DNA of 64,000 bases from positions 1 to 64,000 of the IMG/VR virus record IMGVR_UViG_3300034068_000734, one strand, 5' to 3'. A program made the position numbers and the translations under genes. Under the pieces are notes generated by a model. It searched no databases, had not been told where the DNA came from, and saw only the letters and a list, made by a program, of their open reading frames with translations. Position 1 is the stretch's first letter; the number at the start of each line of letters is the position of its first letter. The DNA comes from a virus. Below are positions 53,957 to 63,456 of this stretch, in pieces.

Positions 53957-54487
53957 GTGACGTGGACGTACAGCGGCAGCCCGGCGTCGAGCCATCGTGA
54001 CGCGATCCGGTTCTACGTGGGGGACATCGATCCTTCGCTGCCGTTGCTCCAGGACGAGGACATCGACTTTCTGCTCGACAAGTGGCTGGACCTGTACGGG
54101 TCTGACTTGATGGTGGCGGCTGGTGCTGCGGAGATCATCTCGAATCATTTCGGGCGCGAGGTGTCGGTGTCTGCCGATGGCGTGTCGGTTGGGTCGAGCG
54201 AGTTGCAGCAGAAGTACAACGACATCGCGATGAACCTGCGGGATATGTACAAGATCGAACAGATCGGCACACCGATCATCCCTGGCTTGTGGGACACGTC
54301 ATGGGATCCGTCGATCAAGGTGCTGCGGTTCGGTATCGGGTTCACGGACAACTACTTGGCCGGCCGTCAGGACTATGGGGATTACGACCCGGACGGCTAT
54401 CCGAACACTGGCGGTGGCGGGGACTGGAACCAGTTGACCGGTGGTGCGGGCGGCGGCAGCGACGTGGCTGCGGATGGCGCTACCTGA
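53957..54487 (+). CDS. Head-tail connector (adaptor) protein
   Basis: 176 residues; GTG start. Adaptor-like opening (HRDAIRFYVGDIDPSLPLLQDEDIDFLLDKWL) and helical body (LMVAAGAAEIISNHFGREVSV; LQQKYNDIAMNLRDMYKI). Standard first connector after the capsid genes. Confidence 0.78.
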   Translation: MTWTYSGSPASSHRDAIRFYVGDIDPSLPLLQDEDIDFLLDKWLDLYGSDLMVAAGAAEIISNHFGREVSVSADGVSVGSSELQQKYNDIAMNLRDMYKIEQIGTPIIPGLWDTSWDPSIKVLRFGIGFTDNYLAGRQDYGDYDPDGYPNTGGGGDWNQLTGGAGGGSDVAADGAT

Positions 54488-54999
54488 TGTGGCAGTGGAG
54501 CGCGGTGACGCCGCGCTTCTCGACGAATGCGAGCGCCTACATCGCGCGGGTGTACGCGGAGCGGAACATGGATTCGATGGTGCGGATCTGGCGTCCTGAC
54601 AGTCCGGGGTTCGTCCCGCAGTCGGGGACGCTGCTGGCCGAGGAGATGTTCGAGGTGTACTTGGGCAAGGCCCGGGTGTACACGGTGTCAGGGCCGATCA
54701 CGATGGGCATTGGAGATGAGCCGACGTACTACTCGTCTACGTTCGTGAGCATCCCGCTGACGACGGAGGACCCGTTCGCGTCTCCGGCTGTGGAGCCGGT
54801 CGCACAGTCCCCTCGGGTGGACGACATCGTGCAGGTGGACAGGCATCGTGACCCGTTGATGGTGGACAGGTATTTCCGGGTGGTGGACGTGGAGGCTGGT
54901 TCCCAGTTCCCGGTGTCCCGCCGGTTGCAGTGCGTGGGCATTCAGGCGTCGAAGCAGTGGGGTAGTTCGCAGATCCCGACGGAATGGATCATCAGGTGA
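54487..54999 (+). CDS. Head-tail stopper protein (DUF6093-like)
   Basis: 170 residues; ATG overlaps the previous stop. RVYAERNMDSMVRIWRPDS, GKARVYTVSGPI and the ending RRLQCVGIQASK resemble actinophage DUF6093 stoppers. Position between adaptor and tail terminator agrees. Confidence 0.72.
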   Translation: MWQWSAVTPRFSTNASAYIARVYAERNMDSMVRIWRPDSPGFVPQSGTLLAEEMFEVYLGKARVYTVSGPITMGIGDEPTYYSSTFVSIPLTTEDPFASPAVEPVAQSPRVDDIVQVDRHRDPLMVDRYFRVVDVEAGSQFPVSRRLQCVGIQASKQWGSSQIPTEWIIR

Positions 55000-55238
55000 A
55001 GCCTGATGAGCTGATTACCCGCCTTGAGGGTTTGAGGGATGTGGCGGGGCGCGCTGACGCGGCTGCCATCGCGGGTGCTCGTGACGCGATTAAGGGCGTG
55101 AGGGTGCCTGGTCACCGGGTGTCGATGTCGGGGTCGCGCATCCGGGTGACGGGGCCGGTCGCGCCGAAGGTCGCGGAGCGTCTGGCCCGTGAGGCTGGCA
55201 AGGGCGCGCAGGCGTCCGTGAGGGGACTGCTGCCATGA
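54996..55238 (+). CDS. 80-aa minor tail/neck protein
   Basis: GTGA overlap. Helical start (PDELITRLEGLRDVAGRADA) then a short beta part (HRVSMSGSRIRVTG). Sits where HK97 gp10-like neck proteins are found but is shorter. Confidence 0.6.
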   Translation: MKPDELITRLEGLRDVAGRADAAAIAGARDAIKGVRVPGHRVSMSGSRIRVTGPVAPKVAERLAREAGKGAQASVRGLLP

Positions 55239-55672
55239 TCGACATCGGACAGTTGACGACGCAGGTGGTGACGGCACTGTCGGAGTCGTCTGGGCAGAGG
55301 ATCGGCGACGGGATCGCCCCTCAGGGGGTCGGATGGCTGTCCGGTCAGCCGAACGTGTCCGCGTTCATCCCGTACTCGGTGGTGGCGTTCCAGGGCGGGC
55401 AGTTGGCTGAGACGGCATGGTCGTACAGCGAGCAGGTTCGGGCGTGGACGACGTCGTGGCGGGTGTCTTCCTACGGGGGTTCTCGGGAGCAGTGCGACTG
55501 GATGGCGACGGCCGCACGCGATGGCGTGTACCACTGCATCGGCCGGCTGTTCGGCTCATATCGGGTGAGCATGGCCTCGTGGGGGTCGTTGGGGCCGATG
55601 ACGCGCAACGATTCGGTCGATCCGCCCATGTGGAGCGTCACCGATATGTTCACGTTGCGCTGCGATGCTTAA
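55235..55672 (+). CDS. Tail terminator protein
   Basis: 145 residues; ATGA overlap. IGQLTTQVVTALSESSGQRIGDG opening helix, FIPYSVVAFQGGQ, WTTSWRVSSYGGSREQCDWMATAARDGVY are typical of tail terminators that cap the tail tube. Precedes the major tail gene. Confidence 0.75.
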   Translation: MIDIGQLTTQVVTALSESSGQRIGDGIAPQGVGWLSGQPNVSAFIPYSVVAFQGGQLAETAWSYSEQVRAWTTSWRVSSYGGSREQCDWMATAARDGVYHCIGRLFGSYRVSMASWGSLGPMTRNDSVDPPMWSVTDMFTLRCDA

Positions 55673-55681
55673 CGACAAGAC

Positions 55682-55700
55682 GCCTTGAGGCATCTAGACT
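55682..55700 (+). promoter_or_regulatory. Box and -10 before the major tail gene
   Basis: GCCTTGAGGCATCTAGACT: TTGAGGCAT followed by TAGACT (55695-55700). In the 74-base gap before the major tail gene. Confidence 0.55.
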
Positions 55701-55746
55701 CATTCATAGTCACTCTCGCGAGTACCGACAACCGAAAGGCACCACC

Positions 55747-56259
55747 ATGAGAATCATCCCGAATGAGAACTCCTGGATCGGATTCACGAAGGTCCGTCCG
55801 GCGAACGTCAAGGCACCGTCTGCTGCGGAGATCGCCGCCGCGGAGGACCTGACAAGTTTCATCATCAGCATCACTGCGCAGTCGCAGGGCAATACGGTTC
55901 CGACCCCGAACATCGACTCGCTGTTTGAGACATCAGTCCCGGGTACGAGCCAGGCATCGTTCATGGCGGACATGTACCGAGACGACGCCTTGGACACCGC
56001 GTGGGAGACCCTTCCTAGGGGCACCGTCGGCTACTTCTACATCTCCCGCTTCGGCGGCACTGGCCCGGGCTTCACCCCCGTGATCGGTGAGTCTGTCGAG
56101 GTGTGGCCGGTTCGTATCGTGTCGCGCACCGCTTCGGCAATGGCGAGCAACACGGCGCAGACGTTCTCATGCACCGCATCGGTGCCTGAGGAGCCCTCTG
56201 AGAACGCGAAGGTAGCGGCGACATTCGCCAGCAATCCGGTTGCGAAGCCCTCAGCATGA
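55747..56259 (+). CDS. Major tail protein
   Basis: 170 residues; GAAAGGCACCACC before ATG. Beta-rich protein with N-terminal SWIGFTKVRPANVKAPSAAEIA, central SQASFMADMYRDD and VGYFYISRFGG, and C-terminal EVWPVRIVSRTASAMASNTAQTF. Fits small phage tail-tube proteins, and is followed by gpG/gpGT and tape measure genes. Confidence 0.8.
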   Translation: MRIIPNENSWIGFTKVRPANVKAPSAAEIAAAEDLTSFIISITAQSQGNTVPTPNIDSLFETSVPGTSQASFMADMYRDDALDTAWETLPRGTVGYFYISRFGGTGPGFTPVIGESVEVWPVRIVSRTASAMASNTAQTFSCTASVPEEPSENAKVAATFASNPVAKPSA

Positions 56260-56267
56260 GCTATTCG

Positions 56268-56310
56268 CAGGAGCCACTGGACGGCTTGGCCGCCGAACCG
56301 GTGGCTCCTG
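56268..56310 (+). terminator. Hairpin between tail tube and chaperone genes
   Basis: Perfect 10-bp stem CAGGAGCCAC/GTGGCTCCTG with an inner small stem, no T-run. May partially terminate to keep tail-tube mRNA in excess. Confidence 0.55.
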
Positions 56311-56360
56311 CGACGCACGAATCACCGGGCCCTAGGGCACAGACCAGTCGGAGGAAGAAG

Positions 56361-56786
56361 ATGAGCACCGCAACGGAGACTCGCCGTCAGGCGACATTGA
56401 AGGACCTGCTGAACAAGCCCGCCCGTGTGAAGGACGTCGTCCTGACGGTCCCGGACGAGGACGGCACGATGATCGAGTACGTGTTCTCGATGCGCGCGAT
56501 CGGGTCGAAGGCGTATGACGTCCTCGTGGGGATGCACCCGCCGACGCCGGACCAAAAGCGCGAGGGCTCGACGTACAACCCTGACTCGTTCGGCCCGGCA
56601 CTGATCTCGATGTGCTCGGCGAATCCCCGGATGACGCCGAATGAGGCGAAGGAACTGTGGGAGTCCGACGAGTGGAGCCGCGGGGAGGTCATGGAGATCT
56701 TCATGGCGTCTGTCGAGGTGAACAGCCGGGGGCTTGATGTCCCTTTTACCGCAGCCGACTCCGGTACGACCCGGCGTTCCAGTTAG
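56361..56786 (+). CDS. Tail assembly chaperone gpG
   Basis: 141 residues; GGAGGAAGAAG before ATG. Acidic/helical chaperone with RQATLKDLLNKPARVKDVVLTVPD and NPRMTPNEAKELWESDEWSRGEVMEIFMASVEVNSRGLDVP. Contains the slippery CCCTTTT near its end that yields the gpGT fusion. Confidence 0.82.
   Translation: MSTATETRRQATLKDLLNKPARVKDVVLTVPDEDGTMIEYVFSMRAIGSKAYDVLVGMHPPTPDQKREGSTYNPDSFGPALISMCSANPRMTPNEAKELWESDEWSRGEVMEIFMASVEVNSRGLDVPFTAADSGTTRRSS
56741..56747 (+). promoter_or_regulatory. -1 frameshift slippery site CCCTTTT of the tail chaperone
   Basis: C CCT TTT in phase, 42 bases before the gpG stop; the -1 frame then stays open to 57103. The expected arrangement of dsDNA tailed-phage tail chaperones. 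Confidence 0.85.
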
Positions 56787-57103
56787 AGGTCGGCTGGTGC
56801 TCGGATCACGGGCTCTCCCATTCGGCGCTGCTGGACTGGGAGCCGGAGGACAGGGCGAAGCTGGTCGCGTACCTGCTGGAGTCCAGTAGCAAGTGCCAGC
56901 AGTGCGGCACCGCCGCATGGGAGTGGGAGGAGGACCGTTTTGCGTACGAGCCGACGGTCACCCAATGCTGGGGCTGCTACCTCAAGGATCTCGTGCACAG
57001 CGAGGCTGACATGCCTGGTTCGCGGATCACGCTGCTGCCGAAGGAGTCGGCGCGCCTGCTGCGGGAGTCGCCGCCTGAGCCTCCGACGAGGAGGCGCACA
57101 TGA
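56747..57103 (+). CDS. Tail assembly chaperone extension gpT (part of gpGT)
   Basis: 118 residues read in the -1 frame: YDPAFQLEVGWCSDHGLSHS ... CQQCGTAAWEWEEDRFAYEP ... CWGCYLKD, a zinc-ribbon-containing extension typical of actinophage gpT. No own start codon is needed. Ends with ATGA overlap to the tape measure. Confidence 0.85.
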   Translation, partial: YRSRLRYDPAFQLEVGWCSDHGLSHSALLDWEPEDRAKLVAYLLESSSKCQQCGTAAWEWEEDRFAYEPTVTQCWGCYLKDLVHSEADMPGSRITLLPKESARLLRESPPEPPTRRRT

Positions 57104-60100
57104 GTGAGTACATGGTCGATGTCGGCCTGAACGTCAACGCCGGGTCGTACATGACGTCGATGGGCCAAGCCGTCGCGGTGACCCGCCAGTACTCGGAGGT
57201 CGTTGACGGTATTCCGGCCGTTGCGACGAAGATGACGAGCGCCCTCGTGGGTGCGGCGAACAAGATGACCGGGTTCAACGCGGTGAACACCCTCGCGGTG
57301 GACACTGCCGCGTCGTACCAGAAGGCGCTGAGCGGGATCGAGGCTGGCGCTTCCGCTTCTGGCCGGTCGTTCACGGCGCTGGAGAAGACGACGAAGCAGT
57401 TCGGCAGGAACTTCTCTGGCGGTATGGGTCAGGCCATTCAGGTCGTGGAGACCTTGCAGAAGCAGGGCATCAAGTCCGAGAAGCAGATCGACTCGCTGGG
57501 TAAGGCGTGGATCAAGATGGGCGCGGCGACTGGGTCGAACGCTGCGCAGATCGGCGCTGATTTCACGCAACTGTCCCGGTCGATGGGCAATGGGGTCAGC
57601 CAGTTCACGAAACTGTCGGATTCGCTGGTGACGACGACGGCGAAGATCGGCGGGTCCGCTGAGTCAGTGGTGTCGTTCTCGAAGGCGCTCGCGCCGGTTG
57701 CGGCGACGATCGGGATCAACCAGACGGCGGTGATGGGCCTGTCGGCGGCGATGTCGAGCCTCGGTGAGGACGGGTACCGGTCAGCGAACGTGCTGAACAA
57801 GGTCATGCTGGACATGAACAGGGCGGTCCGCGATGGCGGCCCTGAGTTGAAGGCGTACGCCGACGTGATGGGGACGACGTCGGAGAAGCTGCGCGACTTG
57901 ATGAAGCAGGACCCGACGGAGTTCATGACTCGGTTCGCGGAGTCGCTGGGCAAGGCTGGCCCGCAGATGTCCCGACAGTTGGAGATGCTCGGGTTCGACT
58001 CGGTGCGGGACACAAGGTCGCTGGCGGCGCTCACCCGGTCAGGGAACATGCGCGAGGCGATCGATACGGCGCAGAAGTCGTACGGTGATGGTTCGACGGA
58101 GCGTGCGGCATCGAAGGCCCTTGAGGGGGTCACGGACCAAGCGGACAAGTTGAAGGAGTCGATGACGCAGGTCGTCGTGAACATGGGTCGCCCCTTGCTC
58201 GGCGTGGCGGCGAACCAGTTGGGCGTGGCAAACGCGATCGCTGGCGGCGTTGCGGGCGCGACGGAGGGGAAAGTCCCCCAGGTTCTTACCGGAGTCGCGG
58301 GTGCTGCTGGCGCAGTGGGAAGCATCGGCATGAATGCGCTGACGCTGGCGTCGTTCTACGCGCTGGCAAAAATCGGCGGGAAGAAACTCGGGGAGTCGGA
58401 CACGGTCCAGGAGGGCAAGCGGGCACTCGTCCAGCGGTCCCAAGGCCTGCCGGTGGCGACTTCGACCACGACCATGGGACGGTTCGGCCAGGTGATCGGC
58501 AGCGCGGTCGGGTCCACACTCATGACCCCGTCCGGGATACCGATGACGGCCGGTGAGCGCTTCGCGTCGGCTAGTAGGACGGCGATTCGCACGGGTGCTG
58601 GAGTGGCGGCGTTCGGACTGAACTCGACGTACGGGAATTTGTTCCGCAACGCTCAGGGATTGGACCCGATTCGGGGTGTTGCGTACAACAATTTCAGGGA
58701 TTCGGTGAAGTCCGCCGGGGCGCAGTTCAAGACCGGTGATATGCGCGGCGCGTTGCAGACGGTCGCGATGTCCGGCGGGAGAAGCCTGGGGTCGCTTGCG
58801 GATCCGACTCAGCGCGTGACGCTCCCTCAGGCGATCGGCAGCACGGCAGTGGGCGCGACGAAGATGATCGGCGGCGGGCTCGGGCTCGCGGCGTCAAGCG
58901 TTGGCAGGGTTGCGACATCCATCATGAACCCCTACATGATGGGCATCATGGCTGCGGCCGGTACCGGCATGTACGCGGCTGGGCAGATCAAGGAGTCGGA
59001 CTCCCGTGTGCAACAGGTCGCTACTGCCGGGCAGGACTTGAACTCGACATTCAACTCGTTCGCGGCAGCGATGGGGATGGCGTCTCGGGGACTTGAGTCG
59101 TTCAGTGCGACGGCGTTGAAGTCGGCTGGCGACGTGGCGAAGACGAACACGTCGAATCGCGAGGCGACGACGATCGATCCGAACGAAGCCGCCGCATCGA
59201 ACGCGGCCGGGTACGTTCCCCAGAAGCGGTCAGACCGGGCGGAGGGCACGAATCTTGCTGCCGGTACGGCGATCGCGACGCTCGGGTTCTCAGCGAAGCC
59301 TGAGGAGATCGCCGCCTACGTGAACGATCTCGCGTCGTCGAAGTCCATGGGCAAGTTTGAGGCGCAGAATGTCGCCGATGTCCTGAAAGAGGTGTACGGC
59401 GACGGGAACACCCGGCCGAACAGCGAGATGGGCTACACGCTCATGCAGGACGCAGTCCGGGCGAACGGCGGCACGGTGCTGGGTTTGACCGGCCGGGTCA
59501 CTGAGTCTCAGGCAGAGATCGGCGTCGGGATGACGCAGGCTGCCCAGGCGCAGGCGAATAACGCCGGGAAACTGTTCGGCGGCGAAGTGTCGGTCTACTC
59601 GCCGAAGGACGGATCGAAGCTGTCGGCTACGTATGGGGATGTCGTGGCCGGTTCGGAGGCGAAGCAGATCTACGACGCCGCATACGCGCAACAGTTGGAC
59701 GGTGAAGGCGATAAGAGCGCCGCTGCAATCACCGGTCAGACAGTGAGTGACCTCATTGGAATTAATGAGGTGGACGCGTACAACGCGGGTCTTCCGACTC
59801 AGGCAACGTCCCGAGGGGCGGCGTACGGATTGTTGAAAGAGGACAAGCAGACGTTCGAGGAGATGCTGGCACGTGCTGCGGAGGGCGGAAATACGAATGC
59901 CGCACGTACCCTCGCATTGATCAACGAGGGGTACATCACTGAGTCTGGGGCGAACTACAGCAAGTTCAGCCCGACGACGCCGGACAATGAGAAGGCCGCA
60001 CGTTCGCTGGACAAGTCGTTCGTGCTGACGAGCAAGGCCGCGGGGAAACTGTCGGACTCCCTGTATGAGGCTGAGGCCGCTGGTCGTGCGCTGAAGAAGC

Positions 60101-63100
60101 CGATGGAAGAGCTGACGGCCCTCGACACGAAGGGGATGTCCGCTGCCGGGCGGGACATCAACGCCTACCGCATGGATCGCACGGAGACATCGAGGAGGGA
60201 TGCTGGACTGAGTGTCCTGGGTTCGGCCTTGACGAACTCCGGCGGCAGCCAGGGCGAGGCTGCGGTGTCGATCAGGCTTCAGCAGGCGATGGCGACGAAT
60301 GACGACTTGAAGAACGTACTGGGCAGCGCACTGTCATTGCAGGAGCCGCGCAGGTCCGCGCAGGAGGCTGGACGCACCCAGATGCAGTCCCTGCGGTCGA
60401 GCGCAGCGTCCGCGTATTCCACGTACGGCATGCAGTACACGCCGAGCAACACTGAACTGAACGACATTCTTGCCGCGCAGGAGGCCGGCCGATACCAGTG
60501 GCAGGAGGCGACGAGGGCTGACGCTATTGGAATGAACCGGTCGTCGGGCTCGATGCAGACGTCGATCAACGCGATGCAGCGCTCCACTGGGGTAACGATC
60601 GGGATGATCAACCGGGACACTGCGACGGGCGAACGGTACGGGCGTGAGGACTTCGCCCGCCAGCAGGACCTGTCGAGGTTCGAGCGGGACAAGACGATCA
60701 AGCGTTCGAACAGGGATTTCGGGACACAGCGCACTCGTGCGACCGTCGAGTACGGCAAGCAGGAGCAGTACTCGACCGAGGACAAGGGGCTTCAGGAGTC
60801 CCGGGCGAACCGTGACTTCACCCGGCAGATGACCCAGTCCGATGACGACTACCGCAAGAGCAAGTACCGCGCCGATGAGGATTTCAGCACGCAGAAGCTT
60901 CGCGCGCAGCGCGACTTCGATAAGCAGATGTCACGTGGGCAACGAGACTTCGATAAGGGGTCGCTGCGCGGACAGGAGGACTTCGACCGTGCGCGGGTGC
61001 GTGCAACTGAGGACTTCAACAAGCAGATCGCCCGCATGGTGGAGGATTCCGCGAAGCAGATGTATGACCCGTGGAAGCGGATCAGCGCCCAAATGGTGAT
61101 GGATGCCGGGCAACTGGTGACGAACTTGAAGGATCAGACGGCGGCCGTTGACAAGCAGGTGTCGAATCTTGCGGAGGCACGGGGGATGGGCCTGTCGGAT
61201 GCGGCGATCAAGGCGTTGAACCTGTCGGATGCGTCGAACGCCCAGCAGTTGTCCCGGGTCGTTGACGACATTCGCGGGAACTCCTCGTACGCGGGGCAGA
61301 TCAATGACGCGGTGGGCGCGAAGGCGGCGAGTTCTCAGGTACTGGTGCAGGACCAGGGGAACACGTCGTTTGCGCGGGCGCAGGAGGACTTCTCAACGCA
61401 GATGCAGCGCGGCGGCGACGACTTCGCGATTTCGAAGTCTCGTGCGCTCGCGGACTTCGACCAGTCGAAGGCGGACACGAAAGAGGACTTCAAGAAGTCA
61501 CTGGACGACTCGCAGGCCGACTTCGACAAGAACATGGTCCGGATGGACACGGATTTCGCGGTGAGCGTCGTGCGAGCGAATCTGGCGTTCGACACGTCGA
61601 TGGCCGACATGCAGCAGTCGTTCGACATCTCACGGGCGCGCGCGAAGGAGATGTTCGTCCAGCAGCTTGCCTACTCGAAGGCCGACCACGATCTGGCGAT
61701 GTCGGACTTGAACGCGGACTTCGACCATGCGAGCAAGGTCGCAGCGGACAGCCTCGAACTGTCTGTGAAGCGGATGTGGGAGCGGGCACGCACGTCGATC
61801 TCGGATGCGGGCGCTGCGGCATCAGCGCAGATCAAGTCGATGATGGAGCAGTTCTACCAGGTCGGCCAGTCGTCTGCGGCGGGCGATGGCGGCGTGACGC
61901 AGATGCTTTCCGATGCGATGAAGAACGGGATCGACCCGAAGACGATGGGCGAGGACTGGCAGGCCCGTATCCAGAACTCGCTGGACTACATCAAGACGAA
62001 CGGCATCAAGGTGCCGAAAGCGCTGACGGACTTCTATGCGGGCAAGGGGTTCACGGGCGAGGACTTGAAGCCAGCATCACCGACTGTGAGGGAAGCAGAG
62101 GGGCTTACCCCAGCGAAGCCGATCAATGTCCGCGATGAGCACGGTAATCGCCGTCCCGGCATTCCTGACGACGGGATCGACTGGAGCATTGGCGCTCTAC
62201 AGAAGCAGCACGCCTTGCTCTTGGAAAAGGCCGGGAACGGGGATTTCAAGGAGATCGGCACGGCCATGTGGGATGGAGTGAAGGAGGGGTGGGAGACCGC
62301 TAACCACAACATCTTCGCCGCCCCGTTCACTATCGCGATCGAAATGGTGAAGAACCTCCTCGGCATCAAGTCCCCTTCGACGGTGTTCAAGGAGATCGGC
62401 GAGAACGTCGTCCAAGGGCTGAAGGATGGCATCACGGGCACGATCGGCGGGGTGTGGGAGAAGATCACGGACCCGATCAAGGACTTGGACATCGGCGGGA
62501 AGGTGACCGGGGCGTTCAAGACCGCGATGGAGTACTTGAAGAAGCTCGGCACCACGATCGGGACGTGGGTGACGGGCGCGTGGGATTCGATCGCCAGTCC
62601 CCTGACATCCATTGACATCGAGGCGTCGGTGAAGACGGCGTTCTCGAAGGCGAAGGAATGGATCGGCGGCCTGGGGGACAAGACCGGGGGCGCGGCGGAC
62701 TCGGTGTCGAAGTGGATCGGGACTGCCTGGGAGAGCATCATGTCAGGCATCCCAACGATCGAGAAGGTCATGGGGAAGGTGCAGGCGGCATTCGGCCTTG
62801 GGGATGCGAATGGCGGCGGCATCGCCCAGTGGCTTCAAGGGCTGAAGGACGCTGAGAAAGACGGCAAGGACACGGTCATGGGCTGGATTGGTGACGCGTG
62901 GGGGATGATCCTCACCGGTATTCCTGGGCTGGAGATGGTCAAGGAAGCGTTCCGTCCGATGGGCGACGGGATCGTAAAGGTGGTGAACGCGTTGATCGAC
63001 GCGTGGAACAGTCTCCAGATCACGATCCCCATACCGGACTGGGCGAAGGTCCTTCCGGGGCCTCAAAACGGACAAGACTCGATCTCATTCGGCACGAAGA

Positions 63101-63456
63101 AGATAAAGAATGTTGAGCTGAACCTCGCTGAGGGTGGTATCGCGACCCGTCAGATGCATGCACTCATCGGTGAGGCCGGATACCCGGAGGCTGTCATCCC
63201 GCTCAACCAGCGGGGCGCGGAAGTACTCGCAGCGACGATGGCCCGATACGTGGACCGCACATCAGTGCAGGGCGCGATGGTGTCCCAGTATGCGACCCCG
63301 GTCGTGAACAACTACTCCAGCCAGTCATTCGACCAGTCGACGCAGTTCAACGGCCCGATCACGGTGAAGGCCCAGAGCCCCGACGACATGGCGCAGGCGT
63401 TGCAGGCACGCGCGAGGCGCAGGGCGCTGTCGCAGCCGATCCAAGGGAGACGTTGA
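57100..63456 (+). CDS. Tape measure protein
   Basis: 2118 residues; GAGGAGGCGCAC before ATG. N-terminal TMP domain (SEYMVDVGLNVNAGSYMTSMGQ, FGRNFSGGMGQAIQVV), a hydrophobic hairpin (MNPYMMGIMAAAGTGMYAAG near 609), a long helical rod whose residues 1230-1320 and 1430-1560 repeat RDF/EDF/ADF every 7 to 11 residues, and C-terminal QMHALIGEAGYPEAVIPL found in many TMPs. At about 0.15 nm per residue this predicts a tail near 300 nm. Confidence 0.93.
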   Translation: MSEYMVDVGLNVNAGSYMTSMGQAVAVTRQYSEVVDGIPAVATKMTSALVGAANKMTGFNAVNTLAVDTAASYQKALSGIEAGASASGRSFTALEKTTKQFGRNFSGGMGQAIQVVETLQKQGIKSEKQIDSLGKAWIKMGAATGSNAAQIGADFTQLSRSMGNGVSQFTKLSDSLVTTTAKIGGSAESVVSFSKALAPVAATIGINQTAVMGLSAAMSSLGEDGYRSANVLNKVMLDMNRAVRDGGPELKAYADVMGTTSEKLRDLMKQDPTEFMTRFAESLGKAGPQMSRQLEMLGFDSVRDTRSLAALTRSGNMREAIDTAQKSYGDGSTERAASKALEGVTDQADKLKESMTQVVVNMGRPLLGVAANQLGVANAIAGGVAGATEGKVPQVLTGVAGAAGAVGSIGMNALTLASFYALAKIGGKKLGESDTVQEGKRALVQRSQGLPVATSTTTMGRFGQVIGSAVGSTLMTPSGIPMTAGERFASASRTAIRTGAGVAAFGLNSTYGNLFRNAQGLDPIRGVAYNNFRDSVKSAGAQFKTGDMRGALQTVAMSGGRSLGSLADPTQRVTLPQAIGSTAVGATKMIGGGLGLAASSVGRVATSIMNPYMMGIMAAAGTGMYAAGQIKESDSRVQQVATAGQDLNSTFNSFAAAMGMASRGLESFSATALKSAGDVAKTNTSNREATTIDPNEAAASNAAGYVPQKRSDRAEGTNLAAGTAIATLGFSAKPEEIAAYVNDLASSKSMGKFEAQNVADVLKEVYGDGNTRPNSEMGYTLMQDAVRANGGTVLGLTGRVTESQAEIGVGMTQAAQAQANNAGKLFGGEVSVYSPKDGSKLSATYGDVVAGSEAKQIYDAAYAQQLDGEGDKSAAAITGQTVSDLIGINEVDAYNAGLPTQATSRGAAYGLLKEDKQTFEEMLARAAEGGNTNAARTLALINEGYITESGANYSKFSPTTPDNEKAARSLDKSFVLTSKAAGKLSDSLYEAEAAGRALKKPMEELTALDTKGMSAAGRDINAYRMDRTETSRRDAGLSVLGSALTNSGGSQGEAAVSIRLQQAMATNDDLKNVLGSALSLQEPRRSAQEAGRTQMQSLRSSAASAYSTYGMQYTPSNTELNDILAAQEAGRYQWQEATRADAIGMNRSSGSMQTSINAMQRSTGVTIGMINRDTATGERYGREDFARQQDLSRFERDKTIKRSNRDFGTQRTRATVEYGKQEQYSTEDKGLQESRANRDFTRQMTQSDDDYRKSKYRADEDFSTQKLRAQRDFDKQMSRGQRDFDKGSLRGQEDFDRARVRATEDFNKQIARMVEDSAKQMYDPWKRISAQMVMDAGQLVTNLKDQTAAVDKQVSNLAEARGMGLSDAAIKALNLSDASNAQQLSRVVDDIRGNSSYAGQINDAVGAKAASSQVLVQDQGNTSFARAQEDFSTQMQRGGDDFAISKSRALADFDQSKADTKEDFKKSLDDSQADFDKNMVRMDTDFAVSVVRANLAFDTSMADMQQSFDISRARAKEMFVQQLAYSKADHDLAMSDLNADFDHASKVAADSLELSVKRMWERARTSISDAGAAASAQIKSMMEQFYQVGQSSAAGDGGVTQMLSDAMKNGIDPKTMGEDWQARIQNSLDYIKTNGIKVPKALTDFYAGKGFTGEDLKPASPTVREAEGLTPAKPINVRDEHGNRRPGIPDDGIDWSIGALQKQHALLLEKAGNGDFKEIGTAMWDGVKEGWETANHNIFAAPFTIAIEMVKNLLGIKSPSTVFKEIGENVVQGLKDGITGTIGGVWEKITDPIKDLDIGGKVTGAFKTAMEYLKKLGTTIGTWVTGAWDSIASPLTSIDIEASVKTAFSKAKEWIGGLGDKTGGAADSVSKWIGTAWESIMSGIPTIEKVMGKVQAAFGLGDANGGGIAQWLQGLKDAEKDGKDTVMGWIGDAWGMILTGIPGLEMVKEAFRPMGDGIVKVVNALIDAWNSLQITIPIPDWAKVLPGPQNGQDSISFGTKKIKNVELNLAEGGIATRQMHALIGEAGYPEAVIPLNQRGAEVLAATMARYVDRTSVQGAMVSQYATPVVNNYSSQSFDQSTQFNGPITVKAQSPDDMAQALQARARRRALSQPIQGRR

